Shown here: piece by piece, positions 25,816-38,470 of the stretch
Layout of the letters: every line of letters starts with the position of its first letter
How positions within the stretch are numbered: position 1 is the stretch's first letter
Source: Desulfatitalea sp. BRH_c12
GTDB lineage: Bacteria; Desulfobacterota; Desulfobacteria; Desulfobacterales; Desulfosarcinaceae
Length of the DNA stretch: 64,000 nucleotides
Reading direction: 5' to 3'
Assembly: GCA_000961655.1 (NCBI GenBank)
Contig: LADR01000017.1
Location: 1-64,000 of the forward strand
Translations under genes and position numbers: made by a program
Notes under the pieces: model-generated
Database searches by the model: none
The model's input: only the letters and a program-made list of their open reading frames with translations
What the model was told of the DNA's origin: nothing

Positions 25816-27153
25816 ATGGATTCTGCATTGATACCCGATGGCGTCCGACGGTGTCCCCTATGGAAATTCCTGTTAGGTCTGTCTGTTGCCGGTGCCGTAT
25901 TATTGTGGGGCGTCTATGCCATGTTGCTGTGCTGGGTCAAAGGATTGAACCAGACCAATATGAATGACTACTACGGATTTGCCCTTTGGATTTGGGCTGA
26001 TCTGGCAGTCATCGCTCTCGGCGGGGGCGCCTTCTTTACGGGTTTGCTCAAATACGTTATCGGCAAAGACGAACTGAAGAATATTATCAACTATGCGGTT
26101 CTGATTGGTTTTATCTGTTATAGTTCGGCACTGTTGATTCTGGCCATTGACGTCGGGCAGCCGCTGCGCAGCTGGTTTATTTTCTGGCATGCCAACGTGC
26201 ATTCCATGCTTACGGAAGTGGCCTTTTGCCTGTCCTGCTATTTTGCGGTTCTGACTATTGAGTATATCCCTCTTGTCCTGGAAAACCGTCAGCTCGACAA
26301 AGTGCCTTTTTTCCATAACCTGAGTCATAACATGCATTCAGCCATGGCTGTTTTCGCTGCCACCGGCGCTTTCCTCTCTTTTTTCCATCAAGGATCACTG
26401 GGCGGTGTGGCAGGTGTTCTGTTCGGACGACCCTTCGCCTTTCGCGAGCATATCCTGATTTGGCCGTATACCTTTTTTCTTTTCACCTGGTCTGCTGCTG
26501 CGTACGGTCCCTCGTTCACGCTCTTCATCACTTGGTTGACCGAGAAAATTACGCACAAGAAACTGGTCAAAGACAACGTGGTCTTTCTGCTGGCGAAAAT
26601 TTCCGGCTGGATGATTCTGACCTATATCGCCGCCAAGAGTGTGGATACGCTTTACTGGATGTTTCAAACCGCACCAGCGCAGGGTTTGCAGTGGCATTTT
26701 TTCTACCAGAACAACGCTTTTTACGGAAAATGGATTTTGTTCACCGAGATCATCCTGTGCGGCTGGTTACCCGCTCTGATCCTGGTTTACCGACCATTGC
26801 GGGAACGCGCGTCCTGGCGTGTAACAGCGTTTGTGCTCGGCATCATTGGTGTGTCTCTCAATCGTTGGGTGATGGTGCTGCAAACCATGGCGGTACCCGT
26901 CATGCCTTTTGACGAATGGGTGCTGTACATTCCCAGCTGGCAGGAAGTGGCCACCACCATTTTACCCGTGGCGTATGGCGTGATACTGATCATGATCTCT
27001 TACCGCTACCTGCCTATTTTCCCGCAGGAAAAGGAACTTAACCCGATCACCATTCCTAACGGCCAAGAGCCCGAGCTGACGACTGACCCGCAGGATCTGG
27101 CGGTTAAGACGATGGCAGTTTCCAATTCAGTCGAAGAAGTCGCCGCAACCTAA
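25816..27153 (+). CDS. qrcD: QrcD, NrfD/PsrC-type integral membrane quinone subunit
   Basis: 445 residues with about ten hydrophobic helices, the NrfD/PsrC fold in duplicated form. It is the menaquinone-interacting membrane subunit of Qrc, which in Desulfovibrio couples periplasmic electron entry to energy conservation. AAGGAG about ten bases upstream supports the start. The hydrophilic tail after about residue 410 is cytoplasmic or periplasmic and of unknown role. Confidence 0.92.
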   Translation: MDSALIPDGVRRCPLWKFLLGLSVAGAVLLWGVYAMLLCWVKGLNQTNMNDYYGFALWIWADLAVIALGGGAFFTGLLKYVIGKDELKNIINYAVLIGFICYSSALLILAIDVGQPLRSWFIFWHANVHSMLTEVAFCLSCYFAVLTIEYIPLVLENRQLDKVPFFHNLSHNMHSAMAVFAATGAFLSFFHQGSLGGVAGVLFGRPFAFREHILIWPYTFFLFTWSAAAYGPSFTLFITWLTEKITHKKLVKDNVVFLLAKISGWMILTYIAAKSVDTLYWMFQTAPAQGLQWHFFYQNNAFYGKWILFTEIILCGWLPALILVYRPLRERASWRVTAFVLGIIGVSLNRWVMVLQTMAVPVMPFDEWVLYIPSWQEVATTILPVAYGVILIMISYRYLPIFPQEKELNPITIPNGQEPELTTDPQDLAVKTMAVSNSVEEVAAT

Positions 27154-27179
27154 GGCCGTGTTGCAAGGAGGAATAATAC

Positions 27180-27338
27180 ATGTTGCCGTTTAATTTCGAA
27201 TGGGTCTGGGATATGGGCCACTATGTGTTTCATGGCGGTCTCTGGTACGCTTTGACGGTCATCGGATTGGGGATGAGCTACTGTGTGATCAAAGCTGTCA
27301 TTGACACCTCCAAAGGCAAAGGTGCCGGCCACCATTGA
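27180..27338 (+). CDS. Small membrane protein at the end of the qrc operon
   Basis: 52 codons, with a near-consensus AAGGAGG ribosome binding site and a start 26 bases after the qrcD stop. The protein begins MLPFNFEWVWDMGHYVF, has one hydrophobic helix (about residues 20-40), and ends with a short basic, Gly/His tail. The intrinsic terminator follows about 30 bases after the stop, so the gene is the last in the operon. I do not know a named homologue. Its position and helix suggest an accessory subunit of QrcD or the assembled Qrc complex. Confidence 0.78.
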   Translation: MLPFNFEWVWDMGHYVFHGGLWYALTVIGLGMSYCVIKAVIDTSKGKGAGHH

Positions 27339-27368
27339 ACCCACCTGTCCGCGTCAATTGAAATCGCA

Positions 27369-27402
27369 GCGCCTTTCCATTTGGAACAGGCGCTTTTTTT
27401 TT
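27369..27402 (+). terminator. Intrinsic terminator of the qrc operon
   Basis: GCGCCT (27369-27374) pairs with AGGCGC (27388-27393), with inner TTCC/GGAA pairs, followed by nine T residues. It ends the transcript after the 52-codon gene. Confidence 0.9.
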
Positions 27403-27557
27403 CTTGTTTGCCACTGCAATCATGATAATTAGCTGACCTGTCGATCTTGTCTGACTGCCGGATAGGCCTTTGCTGCACGTACAAACACTGGCATATGGGG
27501 CCTCTATCGCGCCAATGACGATTACCTGAAACCTTACTCGATAGAAAAGAAGCTTGT

Positions 27558-28811
27558 ATGGATAAAATACTCGTTCAAGGCGGGCGCAGGCTGAACGGAT
27601 CTGTGCGGATCAGCGGGGCCAAGAATGCGGCCTTGCCCATTTTAGCGGCAGCCCTGTTATGCGATGGGACCAATACTTTCACGAATGTCCCTGATCTGAA
27701 AGATATTCAAAGCACACTGGAATTGCTCAGCCATCTGGGTGCGCGCTGTCAAATGCAAGACCATACAGTGCAGGTGGACGCGGCCGGCCTGAACAATCAC
27801 GAAGCCCCTTACGATCTCGTTCGCAAAATGCGTGCTTCCATTCTGGTACTGGGGCCCTTGGTCGCCCGGTTGAAAAGGGCGCGCGTGTCGCTTCCCGGAG
27901 GATGCGCCATCGGCGCTCGTCCGATTAACCTGCATCTGAGGGCCCTTGCGCTTCTGGGGGCCACCATAGAATTGTCGCATGGGTACGTGGAGGCATCCTG
28001 CGCGCAGCTGCGCGGTGCGGACATCTATTTTGACGTGGTGACCGTCACCGGCACGGAAAATATTATGATGGCTGCCGTTTTGGCCGAGGGCACCACCATA
28101 TTACGCAATGCCGCCTGTGAGCCTGAGATCGAAGCGCTGGCCGACGTGCTCAATCGCATGGGCGCCTCTATTCGAGGTGCCGGTACGCCGGAGATCGTTA
28201 TTGAAGGCGTTGCGCGGCTTCATCCGGTCACTGCCCAAATTATTCCCGATCGCATTGAAACCGGTACGTTTATGGCCGCAGCCGCGTTGACCGGCGGTGA
28301 TGTGCGTATACTAGGCGCCGACCCCACGCATGTGGACGCTGTCATTCACAAACTACGTTTGACCGGCGCGCATATCGACGTCCAGGACGGTACCATTCAC
28401 GTGCAGAGCAACAATGGTATCGGCAGCGTGGACGTTAAAACGCTGCCTTACCCAGGGTTCCCAACCGATATGCAGGCGCAATTCATGGTGTTGATGACGG
28501 TGGCCCGAGGTTCCTGCCTGATCTCCGAAACCATTTTCGAGAATCGTTTTATTCACGTGGGCGAACTGCGCCGCATGGGTGCCGACATCACTGTTTCAGG
28601 CAATGCGGCCTTGATCAAGGGCGTGGCCAAGCTATCGGGCGCACCGGTTATGGCTACGGATCTGCGTGCCAGCGCCTCTTTGATTCTAGCCGGCCTGATT
28701 GCCGAAAACACCACAGAAATAAATCGGGTCTATCATCTCGATCGCGGCTATGAATCGCTGGAATCAAAATTTCAGCAATTGGGAGCGGTCATTCGGCGGG
28801 TCAAAGCGTGA
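27558..28811 (+). CDS. murA: UDP-N-acetylglucosamine 1-carboxyvinyltransferase
   Basis: 417 residues, standard MurA length. It transfers enolpyruvate from PEP to UDP-GlcNAc, the first committed step of peptidoglycan synthesis, in the cytoplasm. [13 protein letters not shown] near residue 22 binds substrate. The catalytic cysteine is C116 in [10 protein letters not shown], so the enzyme should be of the fosfomycin-sensitive Cys type. The C-terminus has the expected [12 protein letters not shown] and YHLDRGYE motifs. Confidence 0.96.
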   Translation: MDKILVQGGRRLNGSVRISGAKNAALPILAAALLCDGTNTFTNVPDLKDIQSTLELLSHLGARCQMQDHTVQVDAAGLNNHEAPYDLVRKMRASILVLGPLVARLKRARVSLPGGCAIGARPINLHLRALALLGATIELSHGYVEASCAQLRGADIYFDVVTVTGTENIMMAAVLAEGTTILRNAACEPEIEALADVLNRMGASIRGAGTPEIVIEGVARLHPVTAQIIPDRIETGTFMAAAALTGGDVRILGADPTHVDAVIHKLRLTGAHIDVQDGTIHVQSNNGIGSVDVKTLPYPGFPTDMQAQFMVLMTVARGSCLISETIFENRFIHVGELRRMGADITVSGNAALIKGVAKLSGAPVMATDLRASASLILAGLIAENTTEINRVYHLDRGYESLESKFQQLGAVIRRVKA

Positions 28812-28851
28812 TGCGGACATAGAAGAGTTTGCCATACTGTCGCCCGCATGT

Positions 28852-28874
28852 GTTCGCGCGCGAAGCGAGCGAAC
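28852..28874. other. Inverted repeat between convergent genes
   Basis: GTTCGC (28852-28857) is inverted as GCGAAC (28869-28874). It lies in the short gap between murA and the convergent gene, a place for a bidirectional terminator, but no strong T tract is present. Confidence 0.35.
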
Positions 28875-28888
28875 TTTGCTCAAATCTT

Positions 28889-29296
28889 CTATTCCTTGGA
28901 AAGATCCTTTTTGAGTTTCTTTTCGATATCCGCAAAAAGATCCTTTTTTTTCTGCGCTTGAAGCTCTTTGATGGTTTCTACTTTTTGGGCAAGTTTATTT
29001 CTTTCGGATTGGAACTTTTTGAGCGCATTGTCCAACTGGGTGACTTCGAGATCTTTGGGGAGTCCTTCCAATTTAAGATGATCCGCGACGCCCCAGCGAT
29101 CACCGAAAGCTCCCGCTACTTGTTCAATGATGCCCGCATCCCGCAGGCGTCGACTGATCAGGCCGGTCTGTTCGGTGGAGAACTGGATCAGCTCTGCTAT
29201 TTGATCCAGATCGGGTGGGGCACCATGCCGGCGTTCCAAGACCCGTATGGCTGCAACAAACACATGCCCCTCATGATATAGTGATTTGCTTTCCAT
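28889..29296 (-). CDS. Winged-helix protein with C-terminal coiled coil, function unknown
   Basis: 135 residues from ATG 29296. A GGGAG lies 12 bases upstream; an ATG four codons earlier directly abuts it. Residues about 10-75 look like a winged helix-turn-helix (LDQIAELIQFSTEQTGLISRRLRDAG). From about 90 onward a Lys/Glu-rich coiled coil runs to the end. A DNA-binding or scaffold role is plausible, but no family name is recognised. Confidence 0.7.
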   Translation of the reverse strand: MESKSLYHEGHVFVAAIRVLERRHGAPPDLDQIAELIQFSTEQTGLISRRLRDAGIIEQVAGAFGDRWGVADHLKLEGLPKDLEVTQLDNALKKFQSERNKLAQKVETIKELQAQKKKDLFADIEKKLKKDLSKE

Positions 29297-30936
<1,640 letters not shown>

Positions 30937-30954
30937 GCCGTTCTGACTTACATT

Positions 30955-30984
30955 AAACGCCGGCAAGTGTTCTTGCCGGCGTTT
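30955..30984 (+). terminator. Intrinsic terminator after eno
   Basis: AAACGCCGGCAAG pairs with CTTGCCGGCGTTT around a four-base loop, followed by a short T-containing tail. The A-rich left side could also let it function on the minus strand. Confidence 0.85.
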
Positions 30985-31166
30985 CTGTTGAACCGGTCCG
31001 ACACGATTACCCACAGGTGTTTCCGACTTAGCGTGCCGCAAGATGCTCTCTGCCGGCGTTCGACCTCGTTCTATTCCTCCGGGCGACTTGTCCAGTTTCT
31101 CATGTGGCTATCGCGGAAAAAAATCAAATATAAAACTGACTTCCCCAACCAGGGGGTTTATGATAA

Positions 31167-32864
<1,698 letters not shown>

Positions 32865-32924
32865 TGCCGGTGGATGACCGGCATGGTCGGTCTGTGAACG
32901 CAAAGTTTTTCGGAGTGAGCTGAC

Positions 32925-33461
32925 ATGGTCGAAATCGTAAGCTTATCCGAGTATCGTGAACGTTGCGCGTTACAGGCCGGTTATGCGCTGTGGCGCCGCT
33001 GCTTCAAAGAAGATTTTCATGGCCACACCCGCCTGTGCGATCTTACTCCGGCCGTGCTGTGCAGCTTGGCGGCACCGGCCGAGACGAGTGATCCGTTTTA
33101 CAATGCACTCATTCTGGGATTCTTAGGGTACGGTGCTCATGCGCACTTCGAGTACCTCGACAATCGTACACGGATGCAGGTGGTCGATCTGCAACTTTTT
33201 CTTTCGGATCAAGTCCGATTTGAAATCATGCACCGCCTGGGCTGGCTGGCAGGCTTTGGCGCAGCCCAGTACACGTTGTTTGAGATGGTGCGGGACTTTG
33301 GTCGCGTCAGAATGGCCTGCCAGGCCCATCCGCCGCATCTGGCTTCGAACCATCCGGGCTTTGAAGAGTACCAGGGCCTGGTGGACCGTGATCAACAGGT
33401 CTTTATCCGGCGCCTGTTTCAGACGGCTCTGGAAGCATTCAGGCAGAATACGTTCGGATGA
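32925..33461 (+). CDS. Conserved-looking protein of unknown function
   Basis: 178 residues, soluble, rich in aromatic residues and histidines, predicted mostly helical (for example QVRFEIMHRLGWLAGFGAAQ). There is no signal peptide, transmembrane helix or recognised motif. It starts 60 bases after pyrG with GGAG upstream, so it may be co-transcribed. Codon use looks like its neighbours. I cannot assign a family. Confidence 0.65.
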   Translation: MVEIVSLSEYRERCALQAGYALWRRCFKEDFHGHTRLCDLTPAVLCSLAAPAETSDPFYNALILGFLGYGAHAHFEYLDNRTRMQVVDLQLFLSDQVRFEIMHRLGWLAGFGAAQYTLFEMVRDFGRVRMACQAHPPHLASNHPGFEEYQGLVDRDQQVFIRRLFQTALEAFRQNTFG

Positions 33462-33488
33462 TTGTGCGAAGGCCGTCGGATGGCGCTT

Positions 33489-33806
33489 TTATGCCGACAT
33501 CCGGGATGTCATTTGGCTTTCTTCCTCATCCCCGTTGATTTTCTCCCGTAGTTTTCCTGAGCATTTAAAGGTGACCACCTTGCGTTCCCTGAGCAGCAGG
33601 TCGCTGCCTGTGGCTGGATTGCGCCCGCGTCGGGGGCGTTTGTCTTTGACGCAGAATTTGCCGAAACCCGACACCAGGACATCATCGCCGGATGCCAATG
33701 ATGCTTTGATGATTTCAAGCAGTGATTCGACCACTTCGGCAGCTTTTTTTTTGGTGAAACCCAAATCATTCACTTTGGTCACAATGTCGTTTTTCGTTAA
33801 TGCCAT
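33489..33806 (-). CDS. ihfA: Integration host factor alpha-type DNA-bending protein
   Basis: 105 residues. The ATG at 33806 has a GGAGGAAA ribosome binding site on the minus strand; the frame is open further upstream but unlike the family. It begins MALTKNDIVTKVNDLGF and shows SGFGKF and the DNA-arm motif RRGRNPATG, followed by RKVVTFKCSGKLRE. These favour IHF-alpha over HU. It bends DNA at specific sites as a dimer; no ihfB is in the window. The acidic C-terminal tail is a little longer than usual. Confidence 0.85.
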   Translation of the reverse strand: MALTKNDIVTKVNDLGFTKKKAAEVVESLLEIIKASLASGDDVLVSGFGKFCVKDKRPRRGRNPATGSDLLLRERKVVTFKCSGKLREKINGDEEESQMTSRMSA

Positions 33807-33882
33807 GCCATTTCCTCCAAAATCCCATGATTGTCTCGCTGTCCCAGTCGCCTGACCTGTCGGCGCCGGAGCCGGTGAGGTG

Positions 33883-34014
33883 CTACTCTTGATCAGGTTC
33901 GGTATTTCCCTGTTTGGCTGGATCGAGCTTTTCCACCTGCTGCACAATTTTATCGATGCGTTTGGAAATTTGTTCGATTTCCGCTTTCAGATCCAAGTCA
34001 TCAATGTCATTCAT
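33883..34014 (-). CDS. Very small coiled-coil protein, function unknown
   Basis: 43 residues from ATG 34014, with AAAAGG about ten bases upstream. The sequence MNDIDDLDLKAEIEQI begins a single amphipathic helix followed by a polar tail. It lies between the 112-residue gene and ihfA on the same strand, with short gaps, and is likely in one transcript with them. It is too short for confident assignment. Confidence 0.5.
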   Translation of the reverse strand: MNDIDDLDLKAEIEQISKRIDKIVQQVEKLDPAKQGNTEPDQE

Positions 34015-34085
34015 TTTTAGAACCTTTTCACATCTTCCCGACAGCCTGGGTGTGCTTAGGGTCTTGCATGTACACCGTCGGCGCA

Positions 34086-34424
34086 TCAGCGCGGGTACAT
34101 ACCGCGGTTATAGAGATAATCGAAGTAGTAAGTTTGATACTCTTCGTTTTCCAAGGCGATATCTTTCATTTTATCCGGTTGCTCCAAGGATACTTGCAGG
34201 CTTTGCAGCCAAAGGTTGCGGGAGAAGGTGTACAACACATTGACGAGTAGACTCGGATCTTCCACCAATTCCGGATTTTCGCGACAAAACTGATGTGTTC
34301 CTTCTATGATCGCTTTGACATTGCGAACGTATTCGGTATCATCGATGTTGTCTTCAGTGCGTACCAGGTGCATACGATTCAATATGCTTTTCACGGTTCC
34401 TTCAACAGCGTCAATGCATTTCAT
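34086..34424 (-). CDS. Helical protein of unknown function
   Basis: 112 residues, probably all helical and soluble, ending in an aromatic stretch (YQTYYFDYLYNRGMYPR). GAGG lies five bases before the ATG. A good promoter is about 140 bases upstream on the same strand, so this is the first gene of a small operon with the 43-residue gene and ihfA. No family recognised. Confidence 0.65.
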   Translation of the reverse strand: MKCIDAVEGTVKSILNRMHLVRTEDNIDDTEYVRNVKAIIEGTHQFCRENPELVEDPSLLVNVLYTFSRNLWLQSLQVSLEQPDKMKDIALENEEYQTYYFDYLYNRGMYPR

Positions 34425-34751
34425 TGAAACCTCGTAAGAAAGTCGCTATATATATCGGTTCTTGCTCCCGCCGGGATATCTCCCGTTTGGGACGATTCCC
34501 AAGCATAGGGGTCCCCTTGGTTTCAGGGTTCCGGTATATGGGAATAATATCATATAGATGGCAAGATATATGGATAGTTTCATGGTGTCAAGTCAACAAA
34601 TATCGAGAGATGCCCATCGCCCGTCGGGGCTTTGGTATTAGGATTTAACTGGCCTGCGGGGGATAATGACGTGAGCCCGGCTGAGATGAATCACGCGAAT
34701 AGGGTCGTTCCATCCATTACGCAGTGTACCTTAGGTACATGCGTATTAGGG
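34425..34751. other. Intergenic region between the 112-residue gene and tRNA-Thr
   Basis: About 330 bases without a gene. It contains a minus-strand promoter (34563-34591), an AT-rich TATATATA stretch near 34447, and a small palindrome TGTACC/GGTACA (34725-34739) close to the tRNA 3' end. It may also contain the promoter for mfd, which would then be transcribed antisense through the tRNA gene. Confidence 0.5.
34563..34591 (-). promoter_or_regulatory. Sigma-70 promoter for the 112-residue gene and ihfA
   Basis: Read on the minus strand, TTGACA (34586-34591) is separated by 17 bases from TATCTT (34563-34568). This gives a leader of roughly 130 bases before the first gene. Confidence 0.6.
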
Positions 34752-34827
34752 TGGAGCCGGCGAGCGGAGTCGAACCGCTGACCTGCTGATTACGAATCAG
34801 CTGCTCTACCTACTGAGCTACGCCGGC
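34752..34827 (-). tRNA. tRNA-Thr (anticodon CGT)
   Basis: The reverse complement folds as a cloverleaf with a perfect acceptor stem GCCGGCG/CGCCGGC. The anticodon stem is GCTGA/TCAGC with loop TTCGTAA, anticodon CGT. The T loop is TTCGACT, and the CCA end is encoded. It reads Thr ACG codons. Confidence 0.95.
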
Positions 34828-34839
34828 CAAAACGGTTTT

Positions 34840-34868
34840 CAACTACTGTGTTTATGGGACAAAATCAA
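34840..34868 (-). promoter_or_regulatory. Probable tRNA-Thr promoter overlapping the start of mfd
   Basis: On the minus strand TTGATT (34863-34868) and TAGTTG (34840-34845) are 17 bases apart, and the -10 box ends 12 bases before the mature tRNA. The -35 box lies inside the first codons of mfd. Confidence 0.45.
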
Positions 34869-37800
34869 GAAGAAATTTCCTGGCAGCAACTATCGGTGGG
34901 ACTTGCCGGTCGCAAGGGGCCTGTCGATGTCGTCGGCCTCAATGGTTCCGCCCGCGCCTATGCGGCAGCCCGGATCTACCGGCAACACCGCCTGCCCATG
35001 CTGGTTCTGTTTGCCGGTGCCAAGGCCGCGGAGCGGTTTGTCGAAGAAGTGTCGCTGTTTCTCAAGGATCTGAAACCCGACATTCTCTATTTGCCCGCCT
35101 ATAATCTGCTGCCGTTCAAATTCATGGCGTATCACAACGAGACCGCCGCTCAGCGTGTCAAAACCCTCTATCAGGTGATTGAAAGTCCGCGGCCCCCCAT
35201 CGTGGTCACGACCGTTGGCGCGATCATGCAGTGCCTGATGCCCAAAAACGCCCTGATGGATTACGCTGAACTTCTGGTCGCTGGCGAGGAGATCGATCGG
35301 GACGGCCTTGTCAGCAAGTTGGTTGCCGGAGGGTACAGCCGGGCGGCCGTTGTGGAGGAGGTCGGCGATTTTGGTCTGCGCGGCGGCATTCTGGACGTTT
35401 TTTCACCCCTGTACGATGATCCGCTGCGCGTAGAGTTTTTCGGTGACATGGTCGAGTCCATCCGTATTTTTTCGGCGGATAGTCAGCGAACGCTGCGATC
35501 TATGGATGAGGCGGTCATTCTGCCCGCCCGGGAGGCCATTGTCCCACCCGCGCAACTGAATGAAGTCCTGGGGCGCATCCGCACACGCGCGGCCGAACTG
35601 AATCTCCCGACCACCAAGATGCGTGAAATCGTGCAGCGCATCAAAAACGAAGGCCTTTTTCCTGGCGTGGAAAGCATTCTGCCTCTGATTTATCACCGTT
35701 TGGATACGTTGTTCGACTATCTGCCGTCGCACACGCTGGCGTTTTTGGCAGATCCGGGCGATTTGGCCGACAGCGCCGCCGATGTTACCGCCCAAGCCGG
35801 GCAGGCTTATCAAAGCGCCAGGGAACAGCGCAATCTGTATGTCGAACCGGACAGCTGCTTTCTTTCATGGACGCATATACTGGAATCGCTGGACCGCTAC
35901 ACACCGCTGCGCTTTAAAACACTTTCGGTCGTCAGTGCCGAAGGCGCCAATGCGTCCGCGGCCGTTTGCCGGACCCACACCGAGGATACCTCCGATGTGC
36001 GCAGCGCCCTGCAGACCCGGACCGAGGTCAATGCCGACAAACCGTTTCAACCATTGGCCGATTGGATGCTGCGCCAAAAAGAAGCCGGCTGCACCATTCT
36101 TGTGGTTTGCCGCCGGCCATCGCACGTCGCGCGCCTGACCGCATTGTTGAATGATTATGGCCAGTCGACAACAGCGATCGACGCATTGTCAGATGTGCTT
36201 GATGATCGCAGACGTATATACATAATCACCGGCGCCGTCCCCAGTGGTTTCGCCTGGCCGGAAGCGGGCGTGGCGCTGATCAGCGATGAAGAGATTTTCG
36301 GCACAGCCTACCGTTCTCGTAAAACGGCCGTCCCCTCTAAAGTGGCTGAACTGCTCAATATCGAGGATCTGAAAATCGGGGATCCGGTGGTACACGCCGA
36401 GCACGGCATCGGCCGCTACGAAGGGTTGGTGAAACTCAGCATTGAGCGTGCCGTCAACGATTATCTGCTGATCGTCTATCGAGACGATGACAAGCTGTAT
36501 CTGCCTGTCGAGCGCATGAACCAGGTGCAAAAGTACATGGGGGTGGAAGAATACGCCCCGGTACTCGACAAAATGGGCGGCGTCACCTGGGAACGCATCA
36601 AGGACAAAGTCAAGCGTTCGACAGAGAAAATCGCCGGGCAGCTGCTTCAGCTGTACGCTGCGCGCAAGGTCCAGAAAGGACACGCCTTCGGTGTCAACGA
36701 TGCCTATTTCAGAGATTTCGAGGAGGGTTTTCCATTCGAAGAAACGGTCGACCAGCGCAAGGCGATCGAAGATGTGCTTCACGATATGCGTCAGCCCACG
36801 CCCATGGATCGTTTGGTGTGCGGGGATGTGGGCTACGGGAAAACCGAGGTGGCTTTGCGGGCTGCCTTTTTGGCGGTCAGCGAGGCCAAGCAGGTGGCCG
36901 TGCTGGTGCCCACCACGGTGTTGGCCGAGCAGCATTATGCCACCTTCAGCCAGCGTTTCAAGCGCTACCCGGTGCGCATCGCCTCCATGAGCCGTTTTCG
37001 CTCGCACAAGGAACAAGCGCTGATAGCGGCCGGCATCAAAGATGGCACGATCGATATTGTCATCGGCACCCATCGCCTGCTTCAAAAAGATATCGCGTTC
37101 AAAGAGATGGGATTGTTGATCATGGATGAGGAACAGCGCTTCGGGGTCAAGCACAAGGAGAAGATCAAAAGCCTGCGGGCCTCGGTGGATGTGCTGACGC
37201 TGACGGCCACTCCCATTCCGCGTACGTTGCACCTGTCCCTGTTGGGCATCCGGGATATCAGTCTGATCTCCACGCCTCCCGAACAGCGACGCCCGATTGT
37301 CACTTATATCTGCGAGTTCGATGACAACGTCGCCGCCGAAGCCATGCGCAAGGAACTGGCCCGAAAAGGGCAGATATTCTTTGTTCATAACAAAATTTCC
37401 AATATTGAAAGAATCGCCGCGCGTCTGCAGAAGCTGGTCCCGGAAGTGCGCCTGGCTGTGGCGCACGGACGCATGTCCGAAGATCAGCTGGAAAAGGTGA
37501 TGCTCGATTTCATGCAGCAACGGCTGGACATGCTGGTATGCACCACGATCATCGAGTCGGGGCTCGATGTTACATCGGCCAACACCATTCTCATCAATCA
37601 GGCCGATCACTTCGGTCTGGCCCAGATTTATCAACTGCGCGGCCGGGTAGGGCGGGGAGAGGAACAGGCCTACGCCTATTTGTTTATCCCCAGTGAGACC
37701 ACTTTGACCAAGGACGCTCAGAAAAGGCTGAAGGTACTCATGGAACACAGCGATCTGGGGTCCGGATTTCAAATTGCCATGAGCGATCTGAAGATCCGTG

Positions 37801-38372
37801 GTGGCGGTACCATTTTGGGGGCTTCCCAGTCCGGCCATATCGCCGCAGTGGGTTATGATATGTTTTTGCGGCTTATGGAAAGCTCCATTGCCGAACTCAA
37901 GGGGGAGCCGATCCTGGCTGCGTTGGAACCTGAAATCAATTTGCCGATTGCCGCTTTCTTACCGGAAAAGTATATCAGCGACATTGACCAGCGGCTGGCC
38001 ATTTACCGGCGGTTGGCCCGCATGGATGACCTTAAGGAAATCAGTGCGCTGAAAGCCGAAATGGAAGATCGTTTCGGCACGCTGCCTGATGAAGCCGGAA
38101 ACTTGCTGCTGAAAATCATGCTCAAAGTTCTGGCGGTGCGGGCCGGCTGCAAACGTCTGGATTTGACAGAAAATTTCCTGTCGCTGCATTTTTCGGAAGC
38201 CCATCAGATGAAGCCTTTTGGCATTGTCGAAATGGTTTCCGTCGCGGGTAATAGATACCGGTTTACCCCCGATCATGTGTTCCGGGCAGCGCTCGTGGCA
38301 GGGCCGCCCTCGGCCCTTATGGCGCAATCCAAAAACATCTTGATCGAAATTGCACGGCATGTTAACCAATAA
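34854..38372 (+). CDS. mfd: Transcription-repair coupling factor
   Basis: About 1172 residues. Mfd removes stalled RNA polymerase and recruits UvrA. Regions in order: UvrB-like damage-recognition module (about 1-400); CarD-like RNA-polymerase-interaction domain starting [16 protein letters not shown] near 507; SF2 translocase with GDVGYGKTE near 656 and DEEQRFGV near 757; TATPIPRT; and the C-terminal TRCF domain. ATG 34854 or GTG 34848 can start it; neither has a clear Shine-Dalgarno. Only 26 bases separate it from the divergent tRNA-Thr. It heads a probable operon running to glyS. Confidence 0.95.
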   Translation: MGQNQEEISWQQLSVGLAGRKGPVDVVGLNGSARAYAAARIYRQHRLPMLVLFAGAKAAERFVEEVSLFLKDLKPDILYLPAYNLLPFKFMAYHNETAAQRVKTLYQVIESPRPPIVVTTVGAIMQCLMPKNALMDYAELLVAGEEIDRDGLVSKLVAGGYSRAAVVEEVGDFGLRGGILDVFSPLYDDPLRVEFFGDMVESIRIFSADSQRTLRSMDEAVILPAREAIVPPAQLNEVLGRIRTRAAELNLPTTKMREIVQRIKNEGLFPGVESILPLIYHRLDTLFDYLPSHTLAFLADPGDLADSAADVTAQAGQAYQSAREQRNLYVEPDSCFLSWTHILESLDRYTPLRFKTLSVVSAEGANASAAVCRTHTEDTSDVRSALQTRTEVNADKPFQPLADWMLRQKEAGCTILVVCRRPSHVARLTALLNDYGQSTTAIDALSDVLDDRRRIYIITGAVPSGFAWPEAGVALISDEEIFGTAYRSRKTAVPSKVAELLNIEDLKIGDPVVHAEHGIGRYEGLVKLSIERAVNDYLLIVYRDDDKLYLPVERMNQVQKYMGVEEYAPVLDKMGGVTWERIKDKVKRSTEKIAGQLLQLYAARKVQKGHAFGVNDAYFRDFEEGFPFEETVDQRKAIEDVLHDMRQPTPMDRLVCGDVGYGKTEVALRAAFLAVSEAKQVAVLVPTTVLAEQHYATFSQRFKRYPVRIASMSRFRSHKEQALIAAGIKDGTIDIVIGTHRLLQKDIAFKEMGLLIMDEEQRFGVKHKEKIKSLRASVDVLTLTATPIPRTLHLSLLGIRDISLISTPPEQRRPIVTYICEFDDNVAAEAMRKELARKGQIFFVHNKISNIERIAARLQKLVPEVRLAVAHGRMSEDQLEKVMLDFMQQRLDMLVCTTIIESGLDVTSANTILINQADHFGLAQIYQLRGRVGRGEEQAYAYLFIPSETTLTKDAQKRLKVLMEHSDLGSGFQIAMSDLKIRGGGTILGASQSGHIAAVGYDMFLRLMESSIAELKGEPILAALEPEINLPIAAFLPEKYISDIDQRLAIYRRLARMDDLKEISALKAEMEDRFGTLPDEAGNLLLKIMLKVLAVRAGCKRLDLTENFLSLHFSEAHQMKPFGIVEMVSVAGNRYRFTPDHVFRAALVAGPPSALMAQSKNILIEIARHVNQ

Positions 38373-38470
38373 ATTCCTAAAAAAATGGATAGCTTGAATC
38401 GTTTGTGGGGACATGATGTTACCCGCGCGGATCGCAACCCATGCTGAAGTTCGTCTTTGAGGAGAGTGCC

